Shown here piece by piece: positions 1 through 8,640 of a DNA stretch of 64,000 bases; the stretch's first letter is position 1; every line of letters starts with the position of its first letter. The stretch covers positions 39,124-103,123 of the forward strand of contig DLSM01000004.1 of assembly GCA_002500135.1 (NCBI GenBank), in the 5' to 3' direction. This DNA comes from Christensenella sp. UBA7862. Lineage in GTDB: Bacteria; Bacillota; Clostridia; Christensenellales; UBA1242. Below the pieces are notes generated by a model. The model searched no databases. It saw nothing but the letters and a program-made list of their open reading frames with translations, and was not told where the DNA came from. Position numbers and translations under genes: made by a program.

Positions 1-3000
1 TGAACTATCCGACTTTAATGCAATTCGCACGACAAACGAAGTTTGAACAACGTCAAGTGAATTTATTGCTTTGAGAGTTATTGTGCCGTCATTGTTCAAA
101 ACAAGCCATTCCGCCGTTTCATCTGACTTCCTTATAAATGATAATGTGTAACTGCCAGCAGCGAATGGGTCATTTTCGGTTAAAATTGCTTTACCACCAT
201 AGGTTATTTCAAGATAACTATCTTTTGTGAGCCCTACAAACATTGGAGCAAGAAGAGCGTTTTCTGCGGTTTCGCCAAGGGTTATTTCTGTTGTACTCTC
301 CTTTTGCGAAACGTCAAATGCTCCAAGAATTTCCCTTGAAATTGAGGATAATTCTTCGCCATTGCTTGAAATTTTGATTGTTGAATTTTGGCAAGAGAAC
401 GAGAACAGAACTTGACTGCTTGCTATGAAATCTGCATTAACTGCAAAGTTGTTGTCAGCCAAAGAGAAGGTCACTTTGTCGTTATTTTCTTTGCTACCCA
501 TAACTGCTTCGAGGGTCAAAAATTGTCTAAAGTCGTCAGACAAAACGTCAATTTGCGAGTTGCCTTCAATTCTCTTGAGCGTAAATAGATAATTTGTATC
601 AGTGTTTGTTGCTTTTAAAATGTGAATGTTTGAGCCGTTTATTCCAGAAATTTTGGTGGAATTTGCTTCAACAATAAGGTTAAGTCCGGTCAATTTGAAA
701 TACAAAACTTTTGCTTCAAGACTTGGGTTGACAACCTGTTCAAAGCGTCCCAAACTTTCATTCCATTGCATGATTGAGTTGTCGCTATTTGCATTTTGGC
801 ACAAAAATGTGAATTTTCCTAGGTAACCTTCCGCCTTATAAGGCAAAGTGGTGAAGTTTATTCCACCTTTGAAACCTTCAAGAGCAGTAAATGAGCATAT
901 GCTGTTTGGCAAATTTCCTTCTTCAAAGGCAAACTTGTAACTATAGCCAGAGATGCTTGCTGGGGTGTTCCCTTCGTAAGCAAAGCCGTAGGTCAAGTTG
1001 GAAAGATTTCCACCTGTCCATGTCAGTTGCCCAGCGTCATTCACTGTTGCCGTAAGTGAAATTGGATTGTCTTGTGAAGTCCCCATTGAGTCAAGTGACA
1101 AAATTGTTTTTTGTAAGATTTTGTCTTTAATTTCGTATTGAAGTGATTTTGTATTGCCGCTTGCGACTTTGTAATTTGTGGTGACTTCAACTGGCGAGAT
1201 GTCAAGGTAAACGCTGATTTCAAATATGCTTTGAATTGGATTGCCGTCAATTTGAATTGTCACGACCTCGCCTATTGTGTAAGAAATTTTATAACCTACA
1301 ACAACTCCACCTTCCCTAACTTCTTCCCAGTTGCCAAATGAAATTGTATTCTTGTTTTGGTCTTTAAGCCCGCCGCCAAGGGTGGAACTGTTATATTTTG
1401 TTTCGTCAGCAAGTCCAGAAATCTGCTTAAAATTGACTTTCAATTTGTTATTATTTACAAATGTTGTGAGTTTTGGAAGTTGCTCGCTGGAAGTTGTAAC
1501 ATACAAGTAACGAGTAACGCTCTTGCCGCTGTCTTTTTCGTTTTCGTCAAATTGAAATTTTGTGAAGTTTACTGGCTGGTCATTTTCGTAAGAGTAACAA
1601 TCAATATACTCGATTGCTTCCACGACCTCAATATCTGTGTTGCAATTTTCACCCAAGAAATAGATATTTTGCCCGTCTTTGTAGCACGCTTGTGAGTAAA
1701 TTTTGAATGTCCCCGAGCCAGTGACTACTGCGTTTGGCGTTTTGAGAATGAGGATATTTTCGCCGTTTAGCGTTGTTTGAGTGTATTCAGAAGAAATTGT
1801 TACGCCATTAAGCACAATTATTCCGTCTGCTGGAGTGTTGCATTTTACATAGTGGACTATTTCAAAATTTTTTGCGATGCCCACTGGAGTTGCGTTGTTT
1901 TCAAACTTAATTGAGTATTTGTCTTTGTTAAAACTAAGTTCGGCGCCGCTTTTGGCTGTGAGGCTATATTGGGTTGACTCGACTTTATCTACTTCAGTGA
2001 TTTTTGGCACAAGATAGAAATCTTTTTGGATTATTGTCTGCGTTTCGCCGAGTGAGCCGTCTTTGTCGTAAAATGTTACAGTTAGTTTGATTTTATTGCC
2101 ATTTGACACATAATCGAGGTATTTTTGATAGTTATTTACGAGCAAATTGAAGTACCATTCGTCCATTTCAGTGGAGCCAGACATGCAGTTTAAGCCATAA
2201 TTTACATTCATGTCGTCTTGTGTTCCGCTTGAACGAGATATAATTCCGCCAACAGAACTGTCGTCAAATTTTACAAAAACACTTTTGTTTAAGAATGATT
2301 GAAGTTGGTTAGTCGTTTTGCCGTCACTTGAAACAAGGTCAATTCCAAGGTTTAAACTTCCCGCTTCAGCATTTGTGTTGTTAAGATACAATTTTGTTGT
2401 TTCGCCCAAGAATATGCTCTCTGTGTCGGTCGCAAGTGTCATTTGGTCAACTGTGTAATTGATAATAGTAATATCATGTGTTGCCTTGACTGCAGGGACA
2501 GACAATTTATCCAAGTCGGTTATCACTTCTGCATTGCTCTCGTAAGACGAACAGACATAGGCTTCAATGGTCACATTGCCCACATTTTCACCGTTTGTGA
2601 CGATTGAAATGGAGTTTGTAGCGACAAGTTGTCCGTTTATGTATGCATAAGTAAGTTCGGTTTGTGTTGATGTTGTGGCAGCCGCACCTTCCCCTATTTT
2701 GAAAGTAACAAGTGGATTATCATCATTTGAGGCAATTTTCAAGAAAATCTTTTTGTTAACAACATTCTGTCCTGCAAAAAGTGAGCCGTTGGTGATTGAT
2801 GTTAGAGCGTTTGACGAGTTTGCAAAAGGCATAAGAGCGTTTGCAGGTGAAATGGCTACAATATCTGCAAGTTTTGTTTCGTTTGCTTTTGAGATTGATA
2901 TTGAATGTCCTAGTTTTAGAGTTGATTGGTCAAGTTGAAGTTCTGCAGTTTTAACTGGAACATCAATTAGAATTCTGCAAGTCGCAACTGCACTTTGATT

Positions 3001-3372
3001 TGAGCCTTCCCCTTCGTATCTGGCGTAGAGTTCCAAATATCCGCCAACTGGAGTTCCATTTGTCAAAATTGGAGCAATGTGGAAAGGTTCGCCGATTGTT
3101 ATGTATTTTGGGTAATTTATAATTGCGTCACCATTTGGACTTTTTGACGTTTCAAGCACAAGTGTTCGCTTGTTCACATTTTCAGTTGATGTGTTGACGG
3201 TTAAAGAAAAGGGCCCAGATTTGACCACTTCCGCCTCGCTGAAGGAAATGGATTCAGCATAAACAGGCTTCTCGTTGAAACCGCCGAAAAGATATATTCC
3301 GCCAAGCACCAACCCCATGGCTGCTGCCGTGCATAAAAATGTTAACAAAATAACTTTTAACAATCTTCGCAT
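1..3372 (-). CDS. large exported surface protein, 3' end beyond the window
   Basis: The frame stays open from an ATG at 3372 to the window edge (1124 codons), so the C-terminus is missing. A GGAG ribosome binding site lies 7 bases upstream of the ATG. The first 40 residues form a positively charged, hydrophobic export signal or membrane anchor (MRRLLKVILLTFLCTAAAMG, then a Gly-rich hydrophobic stretch ending near VYAE). The rest is Ser/Thr/Asn-rich with alternating hydrophobic residues, as in beta-rich Ig-like or repeat-type wall proteins of Clostridia. I recognise no enzyme motif. Role in surface adhesion or matrix is inference only. It has its own promoter and is transcribed away from the ribosomal operon, downstream of that operon's terminator. 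Confidence 0.8.
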   Translation of the reverse strand, partial: MRRLLKVILLTFLCTAAAMGLVLGGIYLFGGFNEKPVYAESISFSEAEVVKSGPFSLTVNTSTENVNKRTLVLETSKSPNGDAIINYPKYITIGEPFHIAPILTNGTPVGGYLELYARYEGEGSNQSAVATCRILIDVPVKTAELQLDQSTLKLGHSISISKANETKLADIVAISPANALMPFANSSNALTSITNGSLFAGQNVVNKKIFLKIASNDDNPLVTFKIGEGAAATTSTQTELTYAYINGQLVATNSISIVTNGENVGNVTIEAYVCSSYESNAEVITDLDKLSVPAVKATHDITIINYTVDQMTLATDTESIFLGETTKLYLNNTNAEAGSLNLGIDLVSSDGKTTNQLQSFLNKSVFVKFDDSSVGGIISRSSGTQDDMNVNYGLNCMSGSTEMDEWYFNLLVNNYQKYLDYVSNGNKIKLTVTFYDKDGSLGETQTIIQKDFYLVPKITEVDKVESTQYSLTAKSGAELSFNKDKYSIKFENNATPVGIAKNFEIVHYVKCNTPADGIIVLNGVTISSEYTQTTLNGENILILKTPNAVVTGSGTFKIYSQACYKDGQNIYFLGENCNTDIEVVEAIEYIDCYSYENDQPVNFTKFQFDENEKDSGKSVTRYLYVTTSSEQLPKLTTFVNNNKLKVNFKQISGLADETKYNSSTLGGGLKDQNKNTISFGNWEEVREGGVVVGYKISYTIGEVVTIQIDGNPIQSIFEISVYLDISPVEVTTNYKVASGNTKSLQYEIKDKILQKTILSLDSMGTSQDNPISLTATVNDAGQLTWTGGNLSNLTYGFAYEGNTPASISGYSYKFAFEEGNLPNSICSFTALEGFKGGINFTTLPYKAEGYLGKFTFLCQNANSDNSIMQWNESLGRFEQVVNPSLEAKVLYFKLTGLNLIVEANSTKISGINGSNIHILKATNTDTNYLFTLKRIEGNSQIDVLSDDFRQFLTLEAVMGSKENNDKVTFSLADNNFAVNADFIASSQVLFSFSCQNSTIKISSNGEELSSISREILGAFDVSQKESTTEITLGETAENALLAPMFVGLTKDSYLEITYGGKAILTENDPFAAGSYTLSFIRKSDETAEWLVLNNDGTITLKAINSLDVVQTSFVVRIALKSDSS

Positions 3373-3465
3373 ATTTTTTCTCCAAAGACATGTGTGCATA
3401 TGTGCATTTATATATATTTTGTGGTTAATAACTGATTATATTCGTTTGCACAAATATACAGTATA

Positions 3466-3495
3466 ATTATATCCTTTATTATGGTTTAAAGTCAA
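3466..3495 (-). promoter_or_regulatory. sigma-A-type promoter of the surface protein gene
   Basis: On the minus strand TTGACT (3490-3495) and a perfect TATAAT (3466-3471) are separated by 18 bp. The start would fall near 3459, giving a leader of about 85 bases before the ATG at 3372. Confidence 0.6.
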
Positions 3496-3512
3496 ACAAT
3501 TCACCCTATTTA

Positions 3513-3546
3513 AAACAGCAAAAAACCACTCGATTGAGTGGTTTTT
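3513..3546 (-). terminator. rho-independent terminator of the ribosomal superoperon
   Basis: A perfect 11-bp stem (3521-3531 with 3536-3546) with a 4-base loop lies directly after the rplQ stop. On the minus strand it is followed by a short T-rich tail. The stem is A/T-rich at its base, so it could also work on the plus strand. Confidence 0.85.
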
Positions 3547-3549
3547 AGA

Positions 3550-4062
3550 TTAGATAAGTTCAACTATGCACATTTGAGCAGCATCGCCACGTCTAACATT
3601 GGTTTTAAGAACTCTGGTATAGCCGCCAGCTTGTCCCTTTTCTGCGTTACGTGCAGCATATTTTGGAGCATAAACGTTGAAGATTTTTTCAATCAATGGG
3701 TGATTGACATCTTTTGTTCTTGCAACAAAATTTTCTTTTGATTCTTTTGGTTGGCGTTGTTCTTGCCTATCAAAAAGCTTTGCCATGATTGCACGTCTTG
3801 CTTGAAGTTTCTTTGGTCCATCGTTAAGAACTTCTTTTTTGACCTTAACTCCCTTTGAATCAACTTCTGTTTTAACAGCTTTAACTGTGTCTTGATAGGA
3901 ATTGATTGCCAAAGTTAAGATCTTCTCTGCATAACTCTGCAATGCTTTTGCACGAGCAGAAGTTGTTTCAACTTTTCCGTCCCACAAAAGAGAACTTGCT
4001 TGATTTCTGAGCAAACTGATTCTTTCCTTGGTAGGTCTATTTAGTTTTGCAATAGTAGCCAT
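3550..4062 (-). CDS. rplQ: 50S ribosomal protein L17
   Basis: Large-subunit protein, last gene of the superoperon. The N-terminal core (TSARAKALQSYAEKILTLAI) and the C-terminal GGYTRVLKT...RRGDAAQMCIVEL match bacterial L17. At 170 residues it is about 50 longer than the usual 115-125. The extra length is a Lys/Glu/Gln-rich insertion at roughly residues 58-125, between the two conserved halves. The frame is intact and both ends align, so this is a real insertion and not a fusion at an end. It starts with a good ribosome binding site and follows rpoA closely. Confidence 0.96.
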   Translation of the reverse strand: MATIAKLNRPTKERISLLRNQASSLLWDGKVETTSARAKALQSYAEKILTLAINSYQDTVKAVKTEVDSKGVKVKKEVLNDGPKKLQARRAIMAKLFDRQEQRQPKESKENFVARTKDVNHPLIEKIFNVYAPKYAARNAEKGQAGGYTRVLKTNVRRGDAAQMCIVELI

Positions 4063-4092
4063 TGTATTTCTCCTTTAAATTATCCGTTGTTT

Positions 4093-5046
4093 TTATTCTT
4101 CGTCATTTCTAAGTGACAATCCCATACTTTCAAGTTTGCTGATAACTTCTTCCAAACTCTTTAGTCCAAGATTTCTAACTTTGAGCATATCGTCCTTTGA
4201 TTTGCGAGTAAGGTCTTCAATAGTGTTGATATTTGCACGTTTCAAGCAGTTGTAACTTCTAACGGACAAATCCATATCTTCTATTGTCATTTCCATAACC
4301 TTAACAGGCTTTGCATCATCATGAGAAACAAGAATATCCATATCTCCCATGTATTCGACCATGTCAACGAACAAATGAACGTGGTCTTCCATAATCTTTC
4401 CTGCCAAAGAAACAACTTCTTTTGCACTCATTGTGCCATTTGTTTGCACTTCAAGGGTCAATTTGTCAAAGTCGATTGATTGACCAACACGAGTGCTTTC
4501 AACTTTGTAGTTGACTGCTTTGACTGGTGTAAAGATTGAGTCAACGGCTATTGTGCCGATTGGGCTGTCTTCTTTTTTGTTCTTTTGAGCAGGGACATAT
4601 CCTCTGCCACGACCAATAGTAACTTCCATATTGATTTCTGCATCGTCATCAAGTGTGCAGATTTTTAGGTCTGGAGTTAAAATTTCAACTTGGTCATTTG
4701 GTTCAAAGTCGCTTGCAAAAACTTCGCAAGGTCCAACTTTGTTAAGTCTGATAACTGTTGTAAAGTCTTCGTCAAGAACACTTGTTTTAACAGCCATTTC
4801 TTTGATGTTAAGCACAATGTCTGTTACATCTTCTGTAACTCCAGGCATGCTGGAAAATTCATGTTGAACACCATCAATTTTGATTGCAACAGGAGCTGCA
4901 CCTGGCATTGCACCAAGCAAAGTTCTTCTCATGCAGTTGCCAAGGGTTATGCCGTAGCCACATTCAAGTGGTTCAACAACAAATTTTGCAAAACTGCCGT
5001 CATTTTTTTCTTCAATCGAAACCTTTGGTTTTTCAATTTGCATCAT
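4093..5046 (-). CDS. rpoA: DNA-directed RNA polymerase subunit alpha
   Basis: Scaffold subunit that dimerises to start RNA polymerase assembly and contacts activators and UP elements. The N-terminal dimerisation domain is clear (residues about 1-230; YGITLGNCMRRTLL is diagnostic). The C-terminal DNA-binding domain follows (about 250-310; LTRKSKDDMLKVRNLGLKSL). At 317 residues it has normal length. Two adjacent ATG codons open the frame; either could be used. It sits between rpsD and rplQ, as usual in Clostridia and Bacilli. Confidence 0.98.
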   Translation of the reverse strand: MMQIEKPKVSIEEKNDGSFAKFVVEPLECGYGITLGNCMRRTLLGAMPGAAPVAIKIDGVQHEFSSMPGVTEDVTDIVLNIKEMAVKTSVLDEDFTTVIRLNKVGPCEVFASDFEPNDQVEILTPDLKICTLDDDAEINMEVTIGRGRGYVPAQKNKKEDSPIGTIAVDSIFTPVKAVNYKVESTRVGQSIDFDKLTLEVQTNGTMSAKEVVSLAGKIMEDHVHLFVDMVEYMGDMDILVSHDDAKPVKVMEMTIEDMDLSVRSYNCLKRANINTIEDLTRKSKDDMLKVRNLGLKSLEEVISKLESMGLSLRNDEE

Positions 5047-5060
5047 GTGAATATCCCTCC

Positions 5061-5681
5061 TTACCTTGAATACAACTCAATTATCATATGTTCTTGGATG
5101 TTCAAGTCGATGTCATCTCTCTTTGGAAGAGCAACAATTTTGCCGACCATTGTATCTGTGTTAAATTCCAACCATTTTGGCATAACAATTTTGATACCTT
5201 TGAGTTGTTGGAATTTTTGCAAATCTTTTTTGCTTTCTTTCACTGAAATTTCATCGCCTTCCTTAACACAATAAGAAGGAATGTTAACCACTTTTCCATT
5301 AACACAAATGTGTCCGTGGCTTACGATTTGGCGGCTTTCGCTTCTGCTATCGCCAATGCCCATTCTGTAAATAACATTGTCAAGACGTCTTTCAAGCAAG
5401 CTGAGCATATTTTCACCAACAACACCTTTCATTCTGGTTGCTTGTTCATAATATTCTCTGAATTGTTTTTCAAGAAGTCCATAGGCTCTTTTAACTTTTT
5501 GCTTTTCTCTAAGTTGCATGCCATAATCTGTAACTTTCTTTCTTCCCATGCCATGTTGTCCAGGAACAACAGGTCTTTTTTCCATTGCGCACTTTGGAGA
5601 GATGCATCTGTCACCCTTCAAAAAGAGTTTGCAACCTTCTCGTCTGCAAAGTCTGCAATCTGCGTCTGTGTATTTTGCCAT
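5061..5681 (-). CDS. rpsD: 30S ribosomal protein S4
   Basis: Primary 16S rRNA-binding protein that nucleates small-subunit assembly. The N-terminus has four cysteines (ADCRLC, EGC, and C in RCISPKC), the zinc-binding form. The S4 RNA-binding domain follows near residues 95-155 ([13 protein letters not shown], and [14 protein letters not shown]). Length of 206 is normal. In Bacillus rpsD is a separate autoregulated gene, whereas here it sits in the alpha operon between rpsK and rpoA, as is common in Clostridia. Confidence 0.98.
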   Translation of the reverse strand: MAKYTDADCRLCRREGCKLFLKGDRCISPKCAMEKRPVVPGQHGMGRKKVTDYGMQLREKQKVKRAYGLLEKQFREYYEQATRMKGVVGENMLSLLERRLDNVIYRMGIGDSRSESRQIVSHGHICVNGKVVNIPSYCVKEGDEISVKESKKDLQKFQQLKGIKIVMPKWLEFNTDTMVGKIVALPKRDDIDLNIQEHMIIELYSR

Positions 5682-5695
5682 TTCTCTATCTCCTC

Positions 5696-6088
5696 TTAAA
5701 TCCTTCTCTTTTTAGGAGGACGGCAACCATTGTGTGGGATTGGAGAAACGTCACTAATTTTTGTAACGTTCAATTCCGCAGCACCAAGAGCTCTAATTGC
5801 AGCCTCTCTGCCATTGCCAGGTCCTTTAACATAAACTTCAACTGATTTCAAGCCTTGCTCTTTTGCAAGTTTTGCTGCAGTTTCAACTGCTTGTTGAGCA
5901 GCAAATGGAGTGCTTTTTCTTGCACCTTTGAAGCCAAGTGAACCAGCACTTGACCAAGCCAAGGTGTTGCCAGCAAGGTCTGTAAATGTTACAAGTGTAT
6001 TGTTGAATGATGCTTGAATGTGAACTGCACCTTTGTCAATGTTCTTTGTCTGTTTTTTCTTTCTAACGACTTTCTTTTTCTCTGCCAT
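5696..6088 (-). CDS. rpsK: 30S ribosomal protein S11
   Basis: Platform protein of the small subunit, near the mRNA exit and Shine-Dalgarno region. The diagnostic blocks are [23 protein letters not shown] near residue 22, [15 protein letters not shown], and the C-terminal [14 protein letters not shown]. Its 130 residues are the family length. It lies 14 bp before rpsD and 18 bp after rpsM. Confidence 0.98.
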   Translation of the reverse strand: MAEKKKVVRKKKQTKNIDKGAVHIQASFNNTLVTFTDLAGNTLAWSSAGSLGFKGARKSTPFAAQQAVETAAKLAKEQGLKSVEVYVKGPGNGREAAIRALGAAELNVTKISDVSPIPHNGCRPPKKRRI

Positions 6089-6106
6089 TATCCATTACCT
6101 CCTTGC

Positions 6107-6481
6107 TTATTTAGCACCTTTTTTCTTTGCAACGGTCTTCTTTGGACCTTTTCTTGTTCTTGCATTTTGTTTTGTGCTTTGTCCCCTAACTGGAAGACCT
6201 TTACGATGTCTGATGCCTCTGTAGCAACCGATTTCGGAAAGAGCCTTAATGTTAAGTGACACTTCTCTTGTGAGGTCGCCTTCAACAGTGAGGTGCTTTT
6301 CGATGTAGTTTCTAAGTTGAGCAACTTGTTCTTCGCTAAGATCTTTTACACGAATGTCAGGGCTTATTTTTGTTTCATTCAAAATTTTTTGACTTGTTTT
6401 GAGTCCAATGCCTTTGATGTAGGTAAGACCGATTTCAAGTCTTTTCTCGTTTGGTAAATCAACACCAGCAATACGAGCCAT
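6107..6481 (-). CDS. rpsM: 30S ribosomal protein S13
   Basis: Small-subunit head protein contacting the P-site tRNA and intersubunit bridge. It starts [20 protein letters not shown] and ends with the basic tail [14 protein letters not shown] typical of S13. The helix-turn-helix-like [14 protein letters not shown] block is present. Its 124 residues are normal. It is preceded by rpmJ, the usual infA-rpmJ-rpsM-rpsK order. Confidence 0.98.
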   Translation of the reverse strand: MARIAGVDLPNEKRLEIGLTYIKGIGLKTSQKILNETKISPDIRVKDLSEEQVAQLRNYIEKHLTVEGDLTREVSLNIKALSEIGCYRGIRHRKGLPVRGQSTKQNARTRKGPKKTVAKKKGAK

Positions 6482-6587
6482 TTTTATTCCTCCATAAAAT
6501 TAAATTAAATCCGATTATTTATTTTCACAAGTCACAGATTTGGTGCAAAAAAGCAACCAAACAGCCGCCTGTGACCATGTTGTTTGC

Positions 6588-6701
6588 TTAACCTTGAGTT
6601 TGTTTGTGCTTTTTATTTGGGCAAATAACCATAACTTTCCCTTCTCTTTTGATAACCTTGCATTTGTCGCAAATTGGTTTTACTGATGGTCTAACTTTCA
6701 T
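6588..6701 (-). CDS. rpmJ: 50S ribosomal protein L36
   Basis: A 37-residue protein found by reading the gap between infA and rpsM. It begins [20 protein letters not shown] and ends KHKQTQG. The zinc ligands are C11, C14, C27 and H32 (C-x2-C-x12-C-x4-H), so this is the zinc-binding form of L36. A GGAG-type ribosome binding site (AAGGAGAAAAAA) precedes the ATG. The order infA-rpmJ-rpsM is the conserved one. Confidence 0.96.
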   Translation of the reverse strand: MKVRPSVKPICDKCKVIKREGKVMVICPNKKHKQTQG

Positions 6702-6723
6702 TTTTTTCTCCTTATTAAATGTA

Positions 6724-6948
6724 TTAGTTTGACTTGCTTCTCCAAGTGATTCTGCCCTTTGTCAAGTCGTAAGGGCTCATTTCCACCTTAACGGAATCTC
6801 CTTCAAGGATTTTAATAAAATTCATCCTAAGTTTTCCGGAAATGTAGCAAGTGATGACATGCCCGTTTTGAAGTTTCACCTTAAAAGTTGCATTTGGCAA
6901 CACTTCGGTGACAATTCCTTCCGTTTCCAAACAATCTGATTTTGGCAT
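6724..6948 (-). CDS. infA: translation initiation factor IF-1
   Basis: S1-like OB-fold protein that binds the 30S A site during initiation. The family signature is seen in [20 protein letters not shown], the central [16 protein letters not shown] and the C-terminal [13 protein letters not shown]. Its 74 residues are normal. It sits between a KOW-domain protein gene and rpmJ. Confidence 0.97.
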   Translation of the reverse strand: MPKSDCLETEGIVTEVLPNATFKVKLQNGHVITCYISGKLRMNFIKILEGDSVKVEMSPYDLTKGRITWRSKSN

Positions 6949-6975
6949 AATTTCTCCTTTTTTGCAATAGAAAAG

Positions 6976-7227
6976 TTAAATTTTTGTGCATTTTGACATG
7001 TTTTTTAAGAAAGTTGTTATTTCAAAATCCTGAAATTTATCTTTTTGCCCTTCGTAACACACGAATGTATCTTTAAGATGTTTAAGTCGTTTTTTCTTAG
7101 GGTTTGAGATTTTTCTTGTTCTGCCGTCTGCAACAAGGGCAAAGTCGCCGCAGAGGTCAATCACAACATACACTTTTCCCACGTCATGTCCCATTTTGGA
7201 CACAACAACACTGCCAATCTTCAACAC
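6976..7227 (-). CDS. KOW-domain RNA-binding protein (L14e/YbxF-like position)
   Basis: A small basic protein of 83 residues. Its first 30 residues (IGSVVVSKMGHDVGKVYVVI) form a KOW-type beta barrel as in L14e-like proteins, followed by a Lys/Arg-rich segment (KISNPKKKRLKHLK). Clostridia often have such a gene between map and infA. It probably binds rRNA or assists the ribosome, but its function is not established. The last 25 residues are not conserved in any pattern I recognise. Confidence 0.8.
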   Translation of the reverse strand: MLKIGSVVVSKMGHDVGKVYVVIDLCGDFALVADGRTRKISNPKKKRLKHLKDTFVCYEGQKDKFQDFEITTFLKNMSKCTKI

Positions 7228-7240
7228 AATACTCTCCTTC

Positions 7241-7975
7241 TCAAGTCAAAATTTCAACTCCAGTGTCTGTTATAAGGACGGTGTTTTCGTAGTGAGCGGA
7301 AGGCAACCCATCGCTTGTTTTGCACGACCAGCCATGAATATCAACCTCATATGTTCCCATATTGACCATAGGTTCAATGGCGATGACCATATTCTTTTTG
7401 AGTTTTGGCCCCAGCCCTGCGTAGCCATAGTTTGGAACACTTGGGTCTTCGTGAAGATTTCTTCCCACGCCATGACCAACCATCTCTCTCACAACTCCAA
7501 ATCCATATTTTTCAACATAATTTTGGACTTGTGACGAAATGTCGCCCACTGTATTTCCTGCCTTTATCCCTTTGATGCCTTCAAAGAAACTTTGCTTTGT
7601 AACATCAATGAGTTTTTGTTTTTCAGCACTAATCTTCCCCACTGGGAAAGTTCTTGCACTATCCCCATGATAACCCTTGTAGCAGGCACCAACATCTATT
7701 GATATTATGTCACCTTCTTCAAGAGGGACGTCATCTGGGAATCCATGCACAACCACATCATTTTTTGACGCACAAATGGTTGCAGGAAACCCGCCATAGT
7801 GCAAAAAAGAAGGAGTTGCATTGTTCTTTTTGATAAAATCATGTGCGATTTTGTCAAGATACTTTGTTGTAACGCCGGGCTTTACATACTTTTCCACTTC
7901 AAGAAGAGTATTTCTTGTAATTTCACCCGCTTTACGCATAAGTTCAATTTCTTTGTCCGTTTTAATTTTTATCAT
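7241..7975 (-). CDS. map: type I methionine aminopeptidase
   Basis: Removes the N-terminal methionine from new proteins, using two metal ions. The metal ligands are visible: Asp in IISIDVGACYKGYHGD (two), His in MVGHGVGRNLHEDP, Glu in MVIAIEPMV and Glu in SAHYENTVLIT. It has 244 residues, the short type I form without an N-terminal zinc extension. Its start overlaps the end of adk by 14 bp, so the two are probably translationally coupled. Confidence 0.97.
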   Translation of the reverse strand: MIKIKTDKEIELMRKAGEITRNTLLEVEKYVKPGVTTKYLDKIAHDFIKKNNATPSFLHYGGFPATICASKNDVVVHGFPDDVPLEEGDIISIDVGACYKGYHGDSARTFPVGKISAEKQKLIDVTKQSFFEGIKGIKAGNTVGDISSQVQNYVEKYGFGVVREMVGHGVGRNLHEDPSVPNYGYAGLGPKLKKNMVIAIEPMVNMGTYEVDIHGWSCKTSDGLPSAHYENTVLITDTGVEILT

Positions 7976-8615
7976 TTTTCGCCTGTCTTTTCAAACTAGC
8001 AAGAATTTTATCCACATGTTCAAAAGTTTCTTCCTTTCCACCAAGTGAACTTACTTTTTCAAAGACATTCTTGCTTTGATAGAAATCTACAACATTTTGT
8101 GGAAGTTTTTGTTTTTCAAGTCGGTTTTTAATCGTTTCTGGCATGTCGTCTTGTCTTATAAAGACTTCGCCGCCGCATTTTTCGCATTTGCCATCAACAA
8201 GCCAACCAACATTTGTAGGATTTCCACATTTCCTACACATTCTTCTTGTGGAAAGTCGTTTTATAATTTCTTCATCATCAAGGTCAATCATAATTGCTTT
8301 GTCAATGTTTGTCACATCGTCTAGGAATTTTGATTGGTCAAGATTTCTTGGAAATCCGTCTAACACAAACCCATTTTTGCAATCGGGTTTAGAAAGTCTA
8401 TCTTTCACAACAAGATTTGTAATTTTGTCTGGCACAAGTTCACCTTTTGCAATACATTCCTCAATGCTCACGCCCAGTGGAGTTTTTTCTCGGATATTCT
8501 GTCTGAAAATGTCACCAGTGGAGATATGAGGAATGTTATATTTGTTGCAAATAAGTTCTGCTTGTGTTCCCTTCCCGCTTCCGGGAGGCCCTAAAAGCAC
8601 AATTTTCATTTTCAC
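7962..8615 (-). CDS. adk: adenylate kinase, zinc-type
   Basis: Converts ATP plus AMP to two ADP. The P-loop GPPGSGKGTQ is at residues 9-18, the AMP-binding STGDIFRQNI follows, and DGFPRNLDQ is present. The LID domain holds a C-x2-C ... C-x2-C zinc site (CRKCG and CEKCG), as in Gram-positive enzymes. Length of 217 is normal for the long form. It sits between secY and map, its usual place. Confidence 0.98.
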   Translation of the reverse strand: MKMKIVLLGPPGSGKGTQAELICNKYNIPHISTGDIFRQNIREKTPLGVSIEECIAKGELVPDKITNLVVKDRLSKPDCKNGFVLDGFPRNLDQSKFLDDVTNIDKAIMIDLDDEEIIKRLSTRRMCRKCGNPTNVGWLVDGKCEKCGGEVFIRQDDMPETIKNRLEKQKLPQNVVDFYQSKNVFEKVSSLGGKEETFEHVDKILASLKRQAKNDKN

Positions 8616-8640
8616 CCCTTTTCAAAATTGAAACTTTATC

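Noticed and set aside
4631..5274. Plus-strand frames antisense to rpoA and rpsD, and similar ones across the ribosomal cluster
   Set aside because: They are mirror frames of highly expressed genes, with no binding sites and Phe/Cys/Ser-rich nonsense composition.
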